This document shows positions 22,609-33,227 of a DNA stretch of 64,000 bases, piece after piece. The notes below the pieces were generated by a model. The model did no database searches. It worked only from the letters and a program-made list of their open reading frames with translations, and was not told the DNA's origin. This stretch comes from Cercophora sp. LCS_1 (taxonomy: Eukaryota; Ascomycota; Sordariomycetes; Sordariales; Lasiosphaeriaceae): contig JAPZLL010000030.1 of NCBI GenBank assembly GCA_036250225.1, forward strand, positions 248,001 to 312,000, read 5' to 3'. The translations under genes and the position numbers were made by a program. The first letter of the stretch is position 1, and each line of letters starts with the position of its first letter.

Positions 22609-24189
22609 ATGGCTACCCAAGATGACATCCTGCAACAGATCCAGAAAGCCTTGGGTCCATACATCAGACTACGGGAGGAAACAGCCAATATCAGGCGACT
22701 GCTAGCTCTTCAGCTAGACTCATCTCTCCATGACGCATCTGCGGCCGGACCGCTTTCGCTTGTAGTCCCGTCTAAACCTGCATCAAGCTCGGCGGCGCGA
22801 GGACTGCAGAGGGAGTACCTTGAGGCATTGAATGCAAATCTACGAGCACGGGAAGAGTTTCAGTCGTGTGTCCAGGAGAACAACTACCCCAGGACAGCCC
22901 CCGCTGAACCGGAAGGGCCCAAGGTTGACTACTTGCAAGAACATCTTGCGACCATTCGGCTGCAGAAGAAGCACGAAAGATTGCTGGCTGTCGAGAAACA
23001 TCTCAGCCAACTGAGCCAGAAACCCGCTGCACTGCCTGAGTTCCTCGATCCAGAAGAGGCATTCGTCCATTGCAGGCCACTTCCTGCTGTGCCCAAAGAT
23101 GTCGTCACTGCCCTGGCTTTGAACGACACACCGGCAACAACGCACATCAAGGACCTGATCGACCAACTAGAGAAGCACGTTCTCCGAGCAAAGCTCCTTC
23201 TCAAACGCGAGGAGCAACTTCTCGAGGACGTCAAGTCCCGCTTACAAGTGAAGCTCGACCAAGTTGACAACAGTGCAAAGGTCGGCGCGCTGAATGTTAC
23301 CAGAGCAGAGCTCATCAACTGGATCGAGGCTGAACTGGCCAAGGCTGGAGACGAAACAGGAGCCGACGGCGAGGATAGCAGCTCACCCACAAAACAGGAT
23401 CAGGGAGCGTCCAACGCAACTCAGTTGGATGAACAACTCACTGGGGTTCGTGCAAAGTACAAGCACTACCTTGAAGGCCGCAAGCTGCTTCTCCAACTCG
23501 TCAACCAACACTCAAAGCCGGTCATCAAGCCTCATGCTGAGCCCACAGTCCCGACAACCGAATCGGTGCCCACTTCTCTCCCATCGACTCACCTCCTCTC
23601 GCCGTACGTGGAGCAGCTTCTCTCGATCGCCCACGAGCAAAAGGGTCTCATCACGCAAAAATCACACCTCAACACAACCATAGCAAAGCAACTGAAAGAC
23701 AAATGTCAAGTTCTGGACCACCTGGCCGACGAGAGTCAACTCCTCCCCGCTCATCCGATGCCCGGTGCCCCGGGGCGAAAACCAGCCGGCTTCGGTGACG
23801 CGCTTTCTTCATCCGAGACGCCGAACTCGTCTAGTCGTGTTCGACCTTGGGTATTTGCCGCTGATTCGGCCAAAATTGCCGCTCTCGAGGCCGTAGCTGA
23901 GAAGATTGAGGAGGGACAGCTTGCCCTCGAAGAGTCGTTGCGGACAATAGGCGGAATCGGCCAACTGCTGGGCCCTCGCACAAAGATGCCGGATGTGAGT
24001 GGCGAGGAGGTTGGGAACACATCGGTTGAGGAAGATATTTGGATGACAGAGAGTCGACCATCAGGCAAGAATGCTGGAACCAAGAAACAGGCGATCCACC
24101 AAAGGACCAAGTCGCGCGCTACTTCAGATGTTTGGGATGCGTTAGATGGCAACCTTGGGTTACTGGGATCTGACGGAGACTGTTTGTAG
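22609..24189 (+). CDS. Coiled-coil protein, hypothetical, 526 aa
   Basis: An uninterrupted frame of 526 aa from ATG 22609. The N-terminus (MATQDDILQQIQKALGPYIR) and most of the protein are predicted helices. Coiled-coil-like segments lie at about 100-145 (LATIRLQKKHERLLAVEKHL) and 178-215 (HIKDLIDQLEKHVLRAKLLL), with another near 270-305 (GVRAKYKHYLEGRKLLLQLV). Low-complexity linkers separate them. The C-terminal part contains a helix near KIAALEAVAEKIEEGQLALE and a basic tail. No enzymatic motif or membrane span is visible. The architecture is that of a cytoskeletal, kinetochore or trafficking scaffold, but I do not recognise the family and will not name it. It converges on RFC2 with only 171 nt between stops. 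Confidence 0.8.
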   Translation: MATQDDILQQIQKALGPYIRLREETANIRRLLALQLDSSLHDASAAGPLSLVVPSKPASSSAARGLQREYLEALNANLRAREEFQSCVQENNYPRTAPAEPEGPKVDYLQEHLATIRLQKKHERLLAVEKHLSQLSQKPAALPEFLDPEEAFVHCRPLPAVPKDVVTALALNDTPATTHIKDLIDQLEKHVLRAKLLLKREEQLLEDVKSRLQVKLDQVDNSAKVGALNVTRAELINWIEAELAKAGDETGADGEDSSSPTKQDQGASNATQLDEQLTGVRAKYKHYLEGRKLLLQLVNQHSKPVIKPHAEPTVPTTESVPTSLPSTHLLSPYVEQLLSIAHEQKGLITQKSHLNTTIAKQLKDKCQVLDHLADESQLLPAHPMPGAPGRKPAGFGDALSSSETPNSSSRVRPWVFAADSAKIAALEAVAEKIEEGQLALEESLRTIGGIGQLLGPRTKMPDVSGEEVGNTSVEEDIWMTESRPSGKNAGTKKQAIHQRTKSRATSDVWDALDGNLGLLGSDGDCL

Positions 24190-24360
24190 ATCTCGGACAG
24201 GTCTGCCTCGTGTAGTTACAAGTTCTACCACAAAACACATTCGTCTCTTTCTGGGGGAGGCTTCTCAAACGGCAATTGGAAATTAAAAAATCCGCCAACC
24301 ATCAAGCAATTGCTTTCCCATAACGCCCGTGACTCCTTTTCCTTTCCCATTCCGAAACCT

Positions 24361-25621
24361 CTACCTCGCCGACATGATGCCCGATATGTGCTCAGCCAAA
24401 TCCAGTATCGCAAGATGCTCGTCGGCTCCGTCAACCAGCCTCTTGTCTATCTCCGAGAAGACCGTGACGATCTTGTTTTTCTGAATGTCAGGGATTGTCT
24501 CATCGAAAACAATCGTCTGATAGAGCTGGTTCATCGTCTGTCCAGCGCTCCAGCCATCAGCCACCATGTCCTCGACCGCCGACGAGATGCCACGGTATAT
24601 GTCTCCTGTCCGCGCCTTGATCGCCTTGACCAGCTTCTGAATGGTCGCTTCCGGAATCACACCGGCGATGTCTTCGACAATCTTGACTGTGACAACCCTA
24701 CTGTCATCCACATCCATCTTGTCCTCCTCATCGTCCTCTTCCGTCGCAGCACCAACCAACCGTGCGGCGCTCTGCAAAAAGGTGATGGCCTTTCGCAAAT
24801 CGCCCTCGCTGCACCGGATAAGCGCATCGATAGCACCATCCTCGACTGTGACGCCCTCAGTCTTTGCGATCTCCTCCAGTCTCTTCTTGGCATTGCCCTG
24901 GTCAAGACTCTTGAACCGGAACTTGCTACAACGGCTGGCAAGCGGGTCGATGATACGTGTGACATAGTTGCAGATTAGACAGAATCGCGTGATCTTGCTG
25001 TATGTCTCCATTGTACGACGCAGCGCACTCTGCGCATCCTGGGTCATTGAGTCCGCCTCATCAAGAATGATGATCTTGAAGGGCGGGCAGGGATAGCGTG
25101 ACTTGTAGCCGGGCGCCGGGTTTGTAAGCTGCATTCGAGCAAAGTCTTTGACCTTTTCGCGGACAATCGAGATACCACGCTCGTCGGAGGCGTTGAGTTC
25201 GAGGACACGGGACTTCATCAGCTCGGGGCCGTAGAGTTCCTTTGCGAGCGCGAGGATCGTTGACGTCTTGCCGGTACCTGGGGGCCCATAGAAGAGCATG
25301 TGTGGAAGCTAAAGGTTGGGCTCGTCAGTATGCCCCCAGACGTGCCTGGTCAAGACTACTCACATTAGATGCTTGCAGGGTGCGCTGCAGGACGGTAATG
25401 GTGTGGTCTTGGGCGGTGACATCGCTGAGAGTCTTGGGACGGCTTGAGGAGCAATTGTAAGCCTTGACTGGGAAAAATGACGATCATATGGGAATATCAT
25501 ACTATTTTTCGACCCAAGGCTGAGCTCGTTTGTTTTCAGGGGCTTGCTTCTCAGAGGCGGTGTTCGAAGCACCGTTTGCGGCTGCGGCCTTCCGACCCTT
25601 GATATCGAAGAAGCTCGCCAT
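24361..25621 (-). CDS. RFC2: Replication factor C subunit 2 (yeast Rfc2, human RFC4 type)
   Basis: This is a clamp-loader ATPase subunit that helps open and load PCNA. Three exons (25621-25503, 25442-25364, 25308-24361) give 381 aa. The N-terminus is MASFFDIKGRK, then WVEKYRPKTLSDVTAQDHTI. Walker A is GPPGTGKT at about 74-81, Walker B LDEAD is near 148-152, and the sensor region has LICNYVTRIIDPLASRCSKF, the SRC arginine-finger motif. A short acidic insert (EEDDEEDKMDVDD) sits before the C-terminal collar domain. Together with LELNASDERGI these place it with yeast Rfc2/human RFC4 rather than the other small subunits. It converges with the coiled-coil gene at 22609 and is divergent from the E2 gene at 26610. 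Confidence 0.94.
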
Positions 25622-26609
25622 GTCGCCTCAGGTGGAGGGCAAAAACAAAGGTTTAAAAAAGGATAACAGGGAGGATTGAACAATTTGCTCTGTAGTTTCT
25701 GGATACGTGGTCTGGTTCAATCTCGCTTTGTCAAGATTCAATGTTGAGCAGGCACAGTCGCGATGTGCAGAGCACTGGTCGGCACTTAACGCGTCGAAGC
25801 GAATTGATCGCGCGATTGGAACCGCGTTCCACCCCTCTTCACGGGCCACGCGATGACCAGCGCTGCAAGGAGCCCCACCATCCTACACCTTGACGGTTTC
25901 CAGCATGAACAAACAGGAAAACTGGATGGCATCCCATCGGACCCCCGGTGCTGCCCCGTGGCAGAGGTGACAACGCATCTAAAGAATGGAGATCTCACTC
26001 TGCATGGCTTTCTCTCCGTCAGTCACGGAACTCTACCGGAAGAACCGCTTGGTCATATTTCAAGTGAATGTCTGTGATGCCGACTCAAACCGAGGCACTG
26101 TGTCTACCAAAAATCGGCTTTTTGAAATCGGGCTGGCCGCCACTTCGTCCGGCAGCCTCTTGCACAGCTTTGACCTCACCCACCATTTGTGATCTTCTGT
26201 AACACAGGCAGCTCAGGCTGGGTTTATGCCCCACCAGCCTGAACAGGCGGCCAGCCGCAGCTCTTCAAGATCATTTGTTGGCTCAACGTACCCGACGCAG
26301 ATGTGAAGTGGTGGCGGCATACAGTGTGCCCTGGAACTGTGATTGAACCCCTCAGCTGGGCCGTGCCCAGCCCGGGCTTCTTTCAAAAGGCAACAGGCCC
26401 CACCGACTGGCGGAAGCCTGCCGAGCTCTAAACCAAGACCCCAACAACGCTGGTGCGCCTGCCGATCAAGCAACGAACTCAACTGTCTTCTTCCGATCAC
26501 ACTTCCGCAACATCGCCCAACCTCGGGCTGTCTCCAACTCAACCAAATCTTTGGTCTTCTTATGAAGCGACACAGTCCCTGATCTGCACCGCCCCGGCAA
26601 ATAGGAATC
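25622..26609. promoter_or_regulatory. Divergent upstream region of RFC2 and the tandem E2 gene
   Basis: 988 nt between divergent starts. Short overlapping frames only, and no gene is recognised. It must hold both promoters. Confidence 0.45.
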
Positions 26610-28438
26610 ATGGCCGACCAATCTGTCTTTCGCATCACAAAGGTGGGACAGCTCCTCGATTCAACTCTCGGCTGCTCGGCGGGGTCGCAGGCTAACCATC
26701 AATCCCAGGAACTGAGCGACCTTCAGAAGAACTCCGATCTCTGTATGCTTCTGTTCCCTTCGCAACGTTATTTGCCGCATTTATCCCATCTAACCCATCT
26801 CTGTAGCACTGGCAGTTGCATGCCGCGATATCGATGTCCGCAATGTCAAGGCGCTGATTATCGGGCCCCATGAGACACCATACGAGTTCGGGTTCTTCGA
26901 GGTACTTCTAACTCGTTACATCCCGGCAGTATCATAGGAGCCACTCGTTAACGTTCTTTTCAGTTCTCCTTCAAGTTTAACAAGGGTCGGTAGTTAGTAG
27001 TTTAGTTTGCGTAGACAGGACCTGACAAAAACCCAACAGACTACCCGCGCAAGTCGCCGCAAGTTACTGCCACAACGACAAACGCAGGGCGGTGCCGGTT
27101 CAACCCCAATATCTACGCCAATGGTCGAGTTTGTTTGTAAGTCCTGCCCAGTTTCTCCCTGCCAAACACAGTGGCCTAACTTGTCTCTAGGTCCATTCTC
27201 GGGTATTCTCCCCTGATAGTTTGAGTTAAACAAATCTCTAACGGGCCCACGATTAGAACATGGCGAGGCGAGAGGGGAGAGGAGTGGTCGGCTGCTCAAG
27301 GCCTCGAATCCATCCTTCTGTCGATCCAAAGCTTGATGTCGTCGAATCCTTACGAGAACGAACCCGGCTTTGAGGACGCGAACGAGACCTCGGATAAGAA
27401 AAACCAGAAGGACTATGTGCAGAAGGTGAATGCACCAACCCATGGCATATAGATGGGTGTTGACACTGGCCAGATCCGACATGAGACTTTGCGCATCTCA
27501 GTTATCCAGAGGTTAGAGGAGTATCTCGGTATCAGCCTGGATGGGTCCGTTAGCACCCCCGTCGCCAACCGTGAAGACCTCTACGATCTCGACATGGACA
27601 CTATGGAGGACGAATCTACGGTTCCTTTTGAGCCATTCAAGGACCTCTGCAAACGTCGATTCCTGTGGTACTACGATTCCTATCTGGCAGCAGTTCAAAA
27701 AGGGAAAGAAGAGGTCAAGGACGGCACTGCTTTCGCCAGAATGCCGTTCGAGGGTAGTTCCAACAGCATGGATGGAAAGTTCAACTACACCGAGCTCGAG
27801 CGACGTCTTCGAAACATCAAGAAAGCGCTTGATGCCGAAACCGAAGGGTGGGCGGCTGAAGGACTCGCGGCTCAAGCCAAAGAGAGCACGGTCGCCGTCA
27901 ATCTACAGCGACAATACGAGCAGGTTGTTGAGTCATTCAAGCGAGCCGACATTCCGCACAATCTCGAGCTTCTCGACAAGAACCCATTTGTGTGGGTTCT
28001 GACGTACTTTGGCAAGCCCATGACAAACTTGGACGGGGGGCTCTTTAGAATCAAGATGTCCTTCAGTCCTCGTTTCCCAGAGGAACAGCCTCGCATCAAG
28101 TTTGAGACTCGTCTCTTCCACCACCGAATCTCGTCAGATGGCACGCCTTGCTACTTTGCACCTCCAAGCCGTCGGGAGGATGCGAAGTCTCATATAGACG
28201 CCGTCCTTGAGGCGCTTGAGGAGGAGAAACCTGCCTATGACCCTCGCACGCTTGTACACCCGGAAGCATTCAAGCTTTACTGGGGCTCGGCAGACGACCG
28301 GAGGATGTACAATCGGCGGTTGCGCCGATCAGTCCAGCAGTCGATTGAGTAAGTACTCAGTACTCCCAGAAAACATCTCGCTCGAGTAATTGGCTAACCA
28401 GAACGTCAGGGACTGCTGATTACGAACGAAATGGTTAG
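26610..28438 (+). CDS. Tandem-UBC ubiquitin-conjugating enzyme (UBE2Z-like)
   Basis: Eight exons: 26610-26742, 26807-26901, 26964-26985, 27040-27136, 27191-27202, 27257-27425, 27474-28348 and 28402-28438, giving 479 aa. The first UBC fold (about 45-165) has FNPNIYANGRVCLSILGTW, with the active cysteine at about 115, followed by LSIQSLMSSNPYENEPGFE. That pattern is typical of the UBE2Z/BIRC6-type E2 group. After a helical linker, a second UBC-like fold (about 305-450) reads NPFVWVLTYFGKPMTNLDGG. At its HPN position it has HHRISSDGTPCY, keeping a cysteine at about 402 but lacking the HPN asparagine. E2s pass ubiquitin from E1 to substrate or E3. If the last intron is retained, translation stops at 28352 instead. 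Exon 3 has a weak GTCGGT donor. Confidence 0.85.
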
Positions 28439-29009
28439 TTTTCATTGTTTTTGGCCTCGATTTATGCATGGCATTGGTTGTTCGGGTCTCGGCGGCGAAG
28501 CGCCCGGCGTTCGGAGCTTTCAAGGCAGCGAAAGGGATCAGGCATATGGAGCTGGTCAGGTTTAGAGATCAACGTCCCCGGGGTCACTGTTTCGGAGTGC
28601 GCAGGCGGTTTACTTTCCAGCAAAGAGGTTTCCAATAAGGGAGTAGTAATGGAACATACTCTATCGTGAACAAGCGATAACATCGTGGAGATTTACAAAG
28701 CTGAGTAGAAAGGCCAACGATACGGTGTTCAGACATCACATCATTCAAATGCAGCCCGTTGAATATGTTAGTCTTACTGGTGAAACGAGATCTCTCTGTG
28801 CCGGATCAAATGGTTCACCGTGTTTCCAAGTACAAACGCGCCAGACGCCCCGCCTGTTTAAAGAATGCCAGTAGCACCCCCGTTCCATTGCTCAGATAGA
28901 AATGGGCTCGCCAAGGACAGCCCACAATAATACCAAAACGCCATGCTATGCTTCTCGTTGACCGCCAACGTCCGCAGACCATCCCCGCCATCACCCGCAC
29001 ACCTAGGTC
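28439..29009. other. Convergent spacer, no gene recognised
   Basis: 571 nt between the E2 gene and the stop of the minus-strand gene at 29010. It holds presumed 3' ends of both. I see nothing else. Confidence 0.5.
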
Positions 29010-29903
29010 TCATCTTCGGCCCCCTTTCCCCTTCTTTTCAATCTTATCCCTTCCAGGCGTATACGGCGCCGCTATCCCAACCAACCGCCTCCCCGGCTCT
29101 CCTGCCCCTGGAGGAAGATCCCCCGCCTTGAACTCGTAGGTTCCTCCGGACCCCAACGCCATCGGCGTCCCCAACGTCGGCGCCGCTACCTGCTCCGCAT
29201 GCAGCTTATCCAGCGATTCCCCCACCACCCCGTATTGCGCCCAGTTTATCGGCGGACATCGCACGACCGTCTGCGGCTTGGGCAGCTTCGTCCACGCGGC
29301 ATCGTCCTTTTTTTGTTTCCCCTTGCGCTTCTCGCTTCCGCCGGCGCCGACTTGCCCCTCTTCGCCCTCCGAATCCTCGTCTGAAGACGAGGCCTGGGTG
29401 ACGGCCCCGGGAAACAGCAGCGCATCGCCCGATGTGGATACCCGCCCCGCGGCGAGATCGGCTACGAAACTGGTCGGGTCGGCGAGCGCGGCGGCTTTGG
29501 CTTGCGAGAGGGCTTGCATGTCGGCTGTTGCGCGTGCGCGCTGCAGCTGCAGGATGGAGATGGCGCTTTTGAGGGCGAGCACGTCGGGGTTCGAGTCGAA
29601 GGCAATGGGTTCGGCGGGTGGGGGCGCGATGCCGACTTGGTCGGGCTGCGTGTGGGTGAAGGCTGGACGGCCAAGGGCAAAATCGGGGATCGGAGGGATG
29701 TTGGCGGATTGCAGTTGCGGTTGCTGGGGTGGGGTGATGGGGGATACGGGCGGTCGGGTTGGCGATGACGTTCGTTGCGTTGCTGGTGCTTGTGTCGCCG
29801 CGCCCTGTGCAGAGGAGGAGGGGGAGGGGTTGTTGCTGTTGCGCGCCGCGGATGCTGCCGCCGCCGCTTTCGCGGGGTTGGTGTGGATTGTTAGGCCTGG
29901 CAT
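29010..29903 (-). CDS. Conserved-looking fungal protein of unknown function, 297 aa
   Basis: The chosen start is ATG 29903 (MPGLTIHTNPAKAAAAA), because the open frame extends further upstream only through GC-rich, low-complexity sequence. The N-terminal 100 residues are Ala/Ser/Pro-rich. Residues about 105-165 form a helical core (DVLALKSAISILQLQRARAT then ALADPTSFVADLAAGRV). An acidic/Gly stretch and a Lys-rich run follow. A well-formed motif comes next (VVRCPPINWAQYGVVGESLD), then a Gly/Pro-rich basic tail. The core and the PPINWAQYG motif look like real conserved segments, possibly of a nuclear complex subunit, but I cannot name the family. No introns are evident. Confidence 0.7.
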   Translation of the reverse strand: MPGLTIHTNPAKAAAAASAARNSNNPSPSSSAQGAATQAPATQRTSSPTRPPVSPITPPQQPQLQSANIPPIPDFALGRPAFTHTQPDQVGIAPPPAEPIAFDSNPDVLALKSAISILQLQRARATADMQALSQAKAAALADPTSFVADLAAGRVSTSGDALLFPGAVTQASSSDEDSEGEEGQVGAGGSEKRKGKQKKDDAAWTKLPKPQTVVRCPPINWAQYGVVGESLDKLHAEQVAAPTLGTPMALGSGGTYEFKAGDLPPGAGEPGRRLVGIAAPYTPGRDKIEKKGKGGRR

Positions 29904-31545
29904 GGCACGGGGTGGTGGTGATATGGCGGTTTCGGGGGAAGGTTTTTTCCTCGCAAAGAGAAAACCCTGGGGGACGGGGAGCTCTGGCGAGCTTTTTTTT
30001 GCTCTTTGTTCCTTGGGACGGGAGCTGTTTGCGATTCCCAGTGGAAGGAGGGGTTGATGGGGACCTTGACGGGAGCTTCTTGTGCCAAGGCACCAATTCA
30101 TGCCGCGTAAGCGGGGAATCTCCGCCCCCCTTGCCCTGTCGGAATTGCCCCGCCTGCCGTGAGTCGATCTCCCACGCAGGCAGCAGGCGATGTCTGTGCG
30201 CCGAGAGGATGGGAAATCCATCCTGATGAACCGAGATCGGGTTTCTCAACTTTCCGCTCCACACTTCCATGATCACAGGCCGAGGTTGATTTGGCACCTG
30301 ATGTTGGGCCTTCTCTTATCGCCAGGATCTGTCACCTTGTTCAGCCTTATGAGCGTTGAGAAAGGAGGCCAACGGCCGGTCGGCCCAATCTGCGCAGCTG
30401 AAAAAAAAACAAACGCCGGAAAAGAAACGACTGATTTTTGACAGCTGCCGCCCAGCGTCCAGCGCTTCAAAATGATTTGCCCCAATTCGTCGGGAAGTGT
30501 TTCAAATCCGCCCAGCGGTCTGGCCGGAGAGCGATCAGCAAGATGTGTTCTCAAAAAGATATGGAGAGCGCATGGCGACATGGAAGCAGTTCGGAGCCGT
30601 GCATGGCATCGGAGTTCTTGCTCCACTCCTCTGACTCTCCCCTCTGAGAAATTTTGGGTTGGAAAACATCGAGATCCTCGAACGCCGCGAGACCCGATGC
30701 GGCATTCACATCGTTACATCTAACAGCTTGCTTGTTTTCGTGCCAAGAGCACTGGAAGATGAGTTTCAAGGGAGCTAATGGACGAGAACACATCCCAGCA
30801 TGCATACCGCAAGCCGTGTGTTGGCCGTGCCAATCAGGGGACCGAACCTCGACGCCCGGGTGCTGCGTCAAGCGCCTCGATGCGAGAGCCGGTTGAGATT
30901 TTTTTTCGAGAGAGTTCTGGAAAGAAAAAGCAAGACGACCAAGTGGTCTATCTGCCTTGTGTTGGAAATGCGGGCGGGTGTCATTGACCGTCAGCGACGC
31001 CTAGGTACTGACGGAACCCAGAGCCCCGTCTTCAAGACACACCTCCAGTTCCCCCGAGCGCCCCGTTTTACATAGGGGGATCACAGCTTTTCTGCGAGAA
31101 GATTTGTTGTTACACACTTTTTGTCTAGCTCGAAAACTAGTGATTCGATCTGTCATTTCCTCGCGATGCTGCGTATCCCTCGTCTGAATCACTGATCCGG
31201 GAGCAGGTAGCCCGAGACGGGATGCTCTTCGACGCGGGGGATTCTGCGCCTCCCGTTTGTCACTTCTCAGTTGTTACATTTATTATTACATTTCACTTGC
31301 CGTATCTCAATTCCCGGCTCTCGACCCCAAGCAGACAGTCCTGACACCCAGTGGTCCGGGTACTCCACCCGCACATTTAATATCTTCAGTGGTGATGTTC
31401 GCTGCACGCGAACGGAAGAGGTGCTGGTCGTCGATCATCACCAAGCAAGGGTGAAGAGACCGCCATTATTTCGACAAAAAGCCTACGCTTGACCTTCAAC
31501 ACCTCCTCACCCACACCAATACTGGAAACCACCCTTATCACCCCA
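29904..31545. other. Intergenic, divergent upstream region
   Basis: 1.6 kb between the divergent starts at 29903 and 31546. The part next to 29903 is purine-rich on the plus strand (T/C-rich leader on the minus). No gene is recognised. Confidence 0.45.
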
Positions 31546-32118
31546 ATGGATCCTCCCCTGAACCCACAAGACCCTGAAGGATACATACCCAAGCCATCAC
31601 ACGTCCGGCGCCCTTCACAAGCCAGCACAGACCCCACGTCCAGCTCAACAGGCAGTTCATCAGCCAAATACAAACCCCCACCCAACCCCAAACCAGGTCT
31701 CCGCGGCAAGATGAGCAAAATGGCCAGCTGGCTCGCCACAAGCGAACCCTCAGCCCAAGCCCTCAAGCGCCACAAGAAAGAAGCCTTCCAAAAAGCCGGT
31801 GTCCCACTTCACGACCCGGGGCGAGAAGCAAGCTCTAAATTGCACGCGCCCGTGGGCGGTATCCCTGCCGACGCTATCAAGGCGACAACTGGCCCAGATC
31901 CAGAGGAGGCGTTGAAGAAAAAGAAGAAAGAGGCTGAACGATTACGGAGGCAGGCGGGCAAGTCGTTTAGCAGCAGCGGGCGCGGGGGGTCTATCTCGTC
32001 TGGGACATCGTTGGGTTCGTCGAGTAGGAAAGGGTCGGCTTCTACGTCTACGCCTTGGGAGGACGTCCCATTTGAGGGGACGGGGTGGGATATGCTTGGG
32101 AATGGGGGTGGGAATTAA
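31546..32118 (+). CDS. Small disordered hypothetical protein, 190 aa
   Basis: The first ATG of the open frame is at 31546 (MDPPLNPQDPEGYIPKPSHV). The frame extends upstream only from a TTG. The protein is Ser/Pro/Lys-rich and lacks membrane spans. A basic helical segment (LRGKMSKMASWLATSEPSAQ, then ALKRHKKEAFQKAG) and a later Lys/Arg run (EEALKKKKKEAERLRRQ) flank a short hydrophobic patch. The tail is Ser/Gly-rich and ends in a Trp-containing acidic patch (TPWEDVPFEGTGWDMLGNG). This looks like a regulatory or adaptor protein with short linear motifs, but the function is unknown. Confidence 0.6.
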   Translation: MDPPLNPQDPEGYIPKPSHVRRPSQASTDPTSSSTGSSSAKYKPPPNPKPGLRGKMSKMASWLATSEPSAQALKRHKKEAFQKAGVPLHDPGREASSKLHAPVGGIPADAIKATTGPDPEEALKKKKKEAERLRRQAGKSFSSSGRGGSISSGTSLGSSSRKGSASTSTPWEDVPFEGTGWDMLGNGGGN

Positions 32119-33227
32119 GGGTTGTCGCCTAGGTAGATGCGTTGTTGTGAGAGCGCTCGGATACCCACCGTCTGATCGAATAGAGAAATCCATCAACGGT
32201 CTTGTTACAGACGTAATGCATAGCTGGTATGTTGGCGACTTCTTTGTTTACTCCAATTGGGTTTGGTGTGCACGGGATGTGGCCATCGACGATGGTCACA
32301 TCCTACAGGTCCAGCTGCCAGATGCTCCATTAAGTTGGACTCAGCAAAGTACCCTTCTTTAGCCGAGTAGAAGTAACGGCAAGTGTCCTGCTATCAGTCA
32401 ACTAGAAGCCGTGTACTGTGTTCGTAAGGTTCCAGGTCAGGTTCGATTCGAACCTTGGGCCTGAGCTTCTCCCCGGTATCTTCTCCGTCCAAGCAATGCA
32501 TCCTCTTGTCGGTTTTGCACTTTGATGTTGGTATTGCACAATACATCAGCTCCCAATCATGTCGCTCAGGTCCAAGCCTCACATTCTTGCCAAATGTTAC
32601 ATGGTGAGTTTACACAATGTTATGAATTTTGGCAAAGAAACCAGAGGAATCGTGGAGATCGCTCTGCGCAAGGTGCAGGAGAGCAGATATGCCTCGTGGC
32701 AGTGAAACAAAGTTCAGACCAAGAATCATCACCTCGGATGGCCACGCGCCCTAAATTAGCGGCAGACCCACACCCAGGATAGCGCCGTGACGTTTTGGTG
32801 ATGGGACCAATTGACTGGCGCAAATGGTGGTGCAGCAAGGTGCGCCCACCTGAGATGGTGGGCAGTCCGGGTATTCATGACGTCTTCCATTGAGAAGTGC
32901 AGGCTTGCGTGTAAGTGGCAGTTTGGTCGCCTCCCCGAATCCTTTATCACCAAGATAGAAGTGCTTGCGTCGACCGGCCTGCATCGCCTTTGCATGATGT
33001 CTCCAAACCTCCTCTTCGAAAAGCGTCTTGACGGCTAGGCTTTGCACTTGCTTCTTCAGTTTCAAAGATACTTTGCAAAACTGCAATGCAGGCTAGCGGT
33101 ATGCAAAAGTAGGTTGCTAAAAGCTTCTTCTTCGAGCCCGTATTCTTCCTACGCCAAACCTACGCCGTCGTGAGAATACTAGGAGACGTCATACCTTCAC
33201 ATACGTCACAATCGTACCACCGGCGCC
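32119..33227. other. Intergenic, no gene recognised
   Basis: 1.1 kb without a supportable gene. A perfect 17-nt inverted repeat (AGGTTCGATTCGAACCT) lies at 32439-32455. A tRNA-like reading there fails because the acceptor stem does not pair. Confidence 0.5.

Noticed and set aside
29904..30221. N-terminal extension of the 297-aa gene
   Set aside because: The upstream frame is GC-biased, Arg/Pro-rich and shares no structure with the rest; ATG 29903 has a clean alanine-rich start typical of such proteins.
32360..32470. tRNA-like A box (TAGCCGAGTAG) and B box (GGTTCGATTC)
   Set aside because: The flanking 7-nt ends do not pair and no anticodon arm forms; the B-box match comes from the short palindrome.
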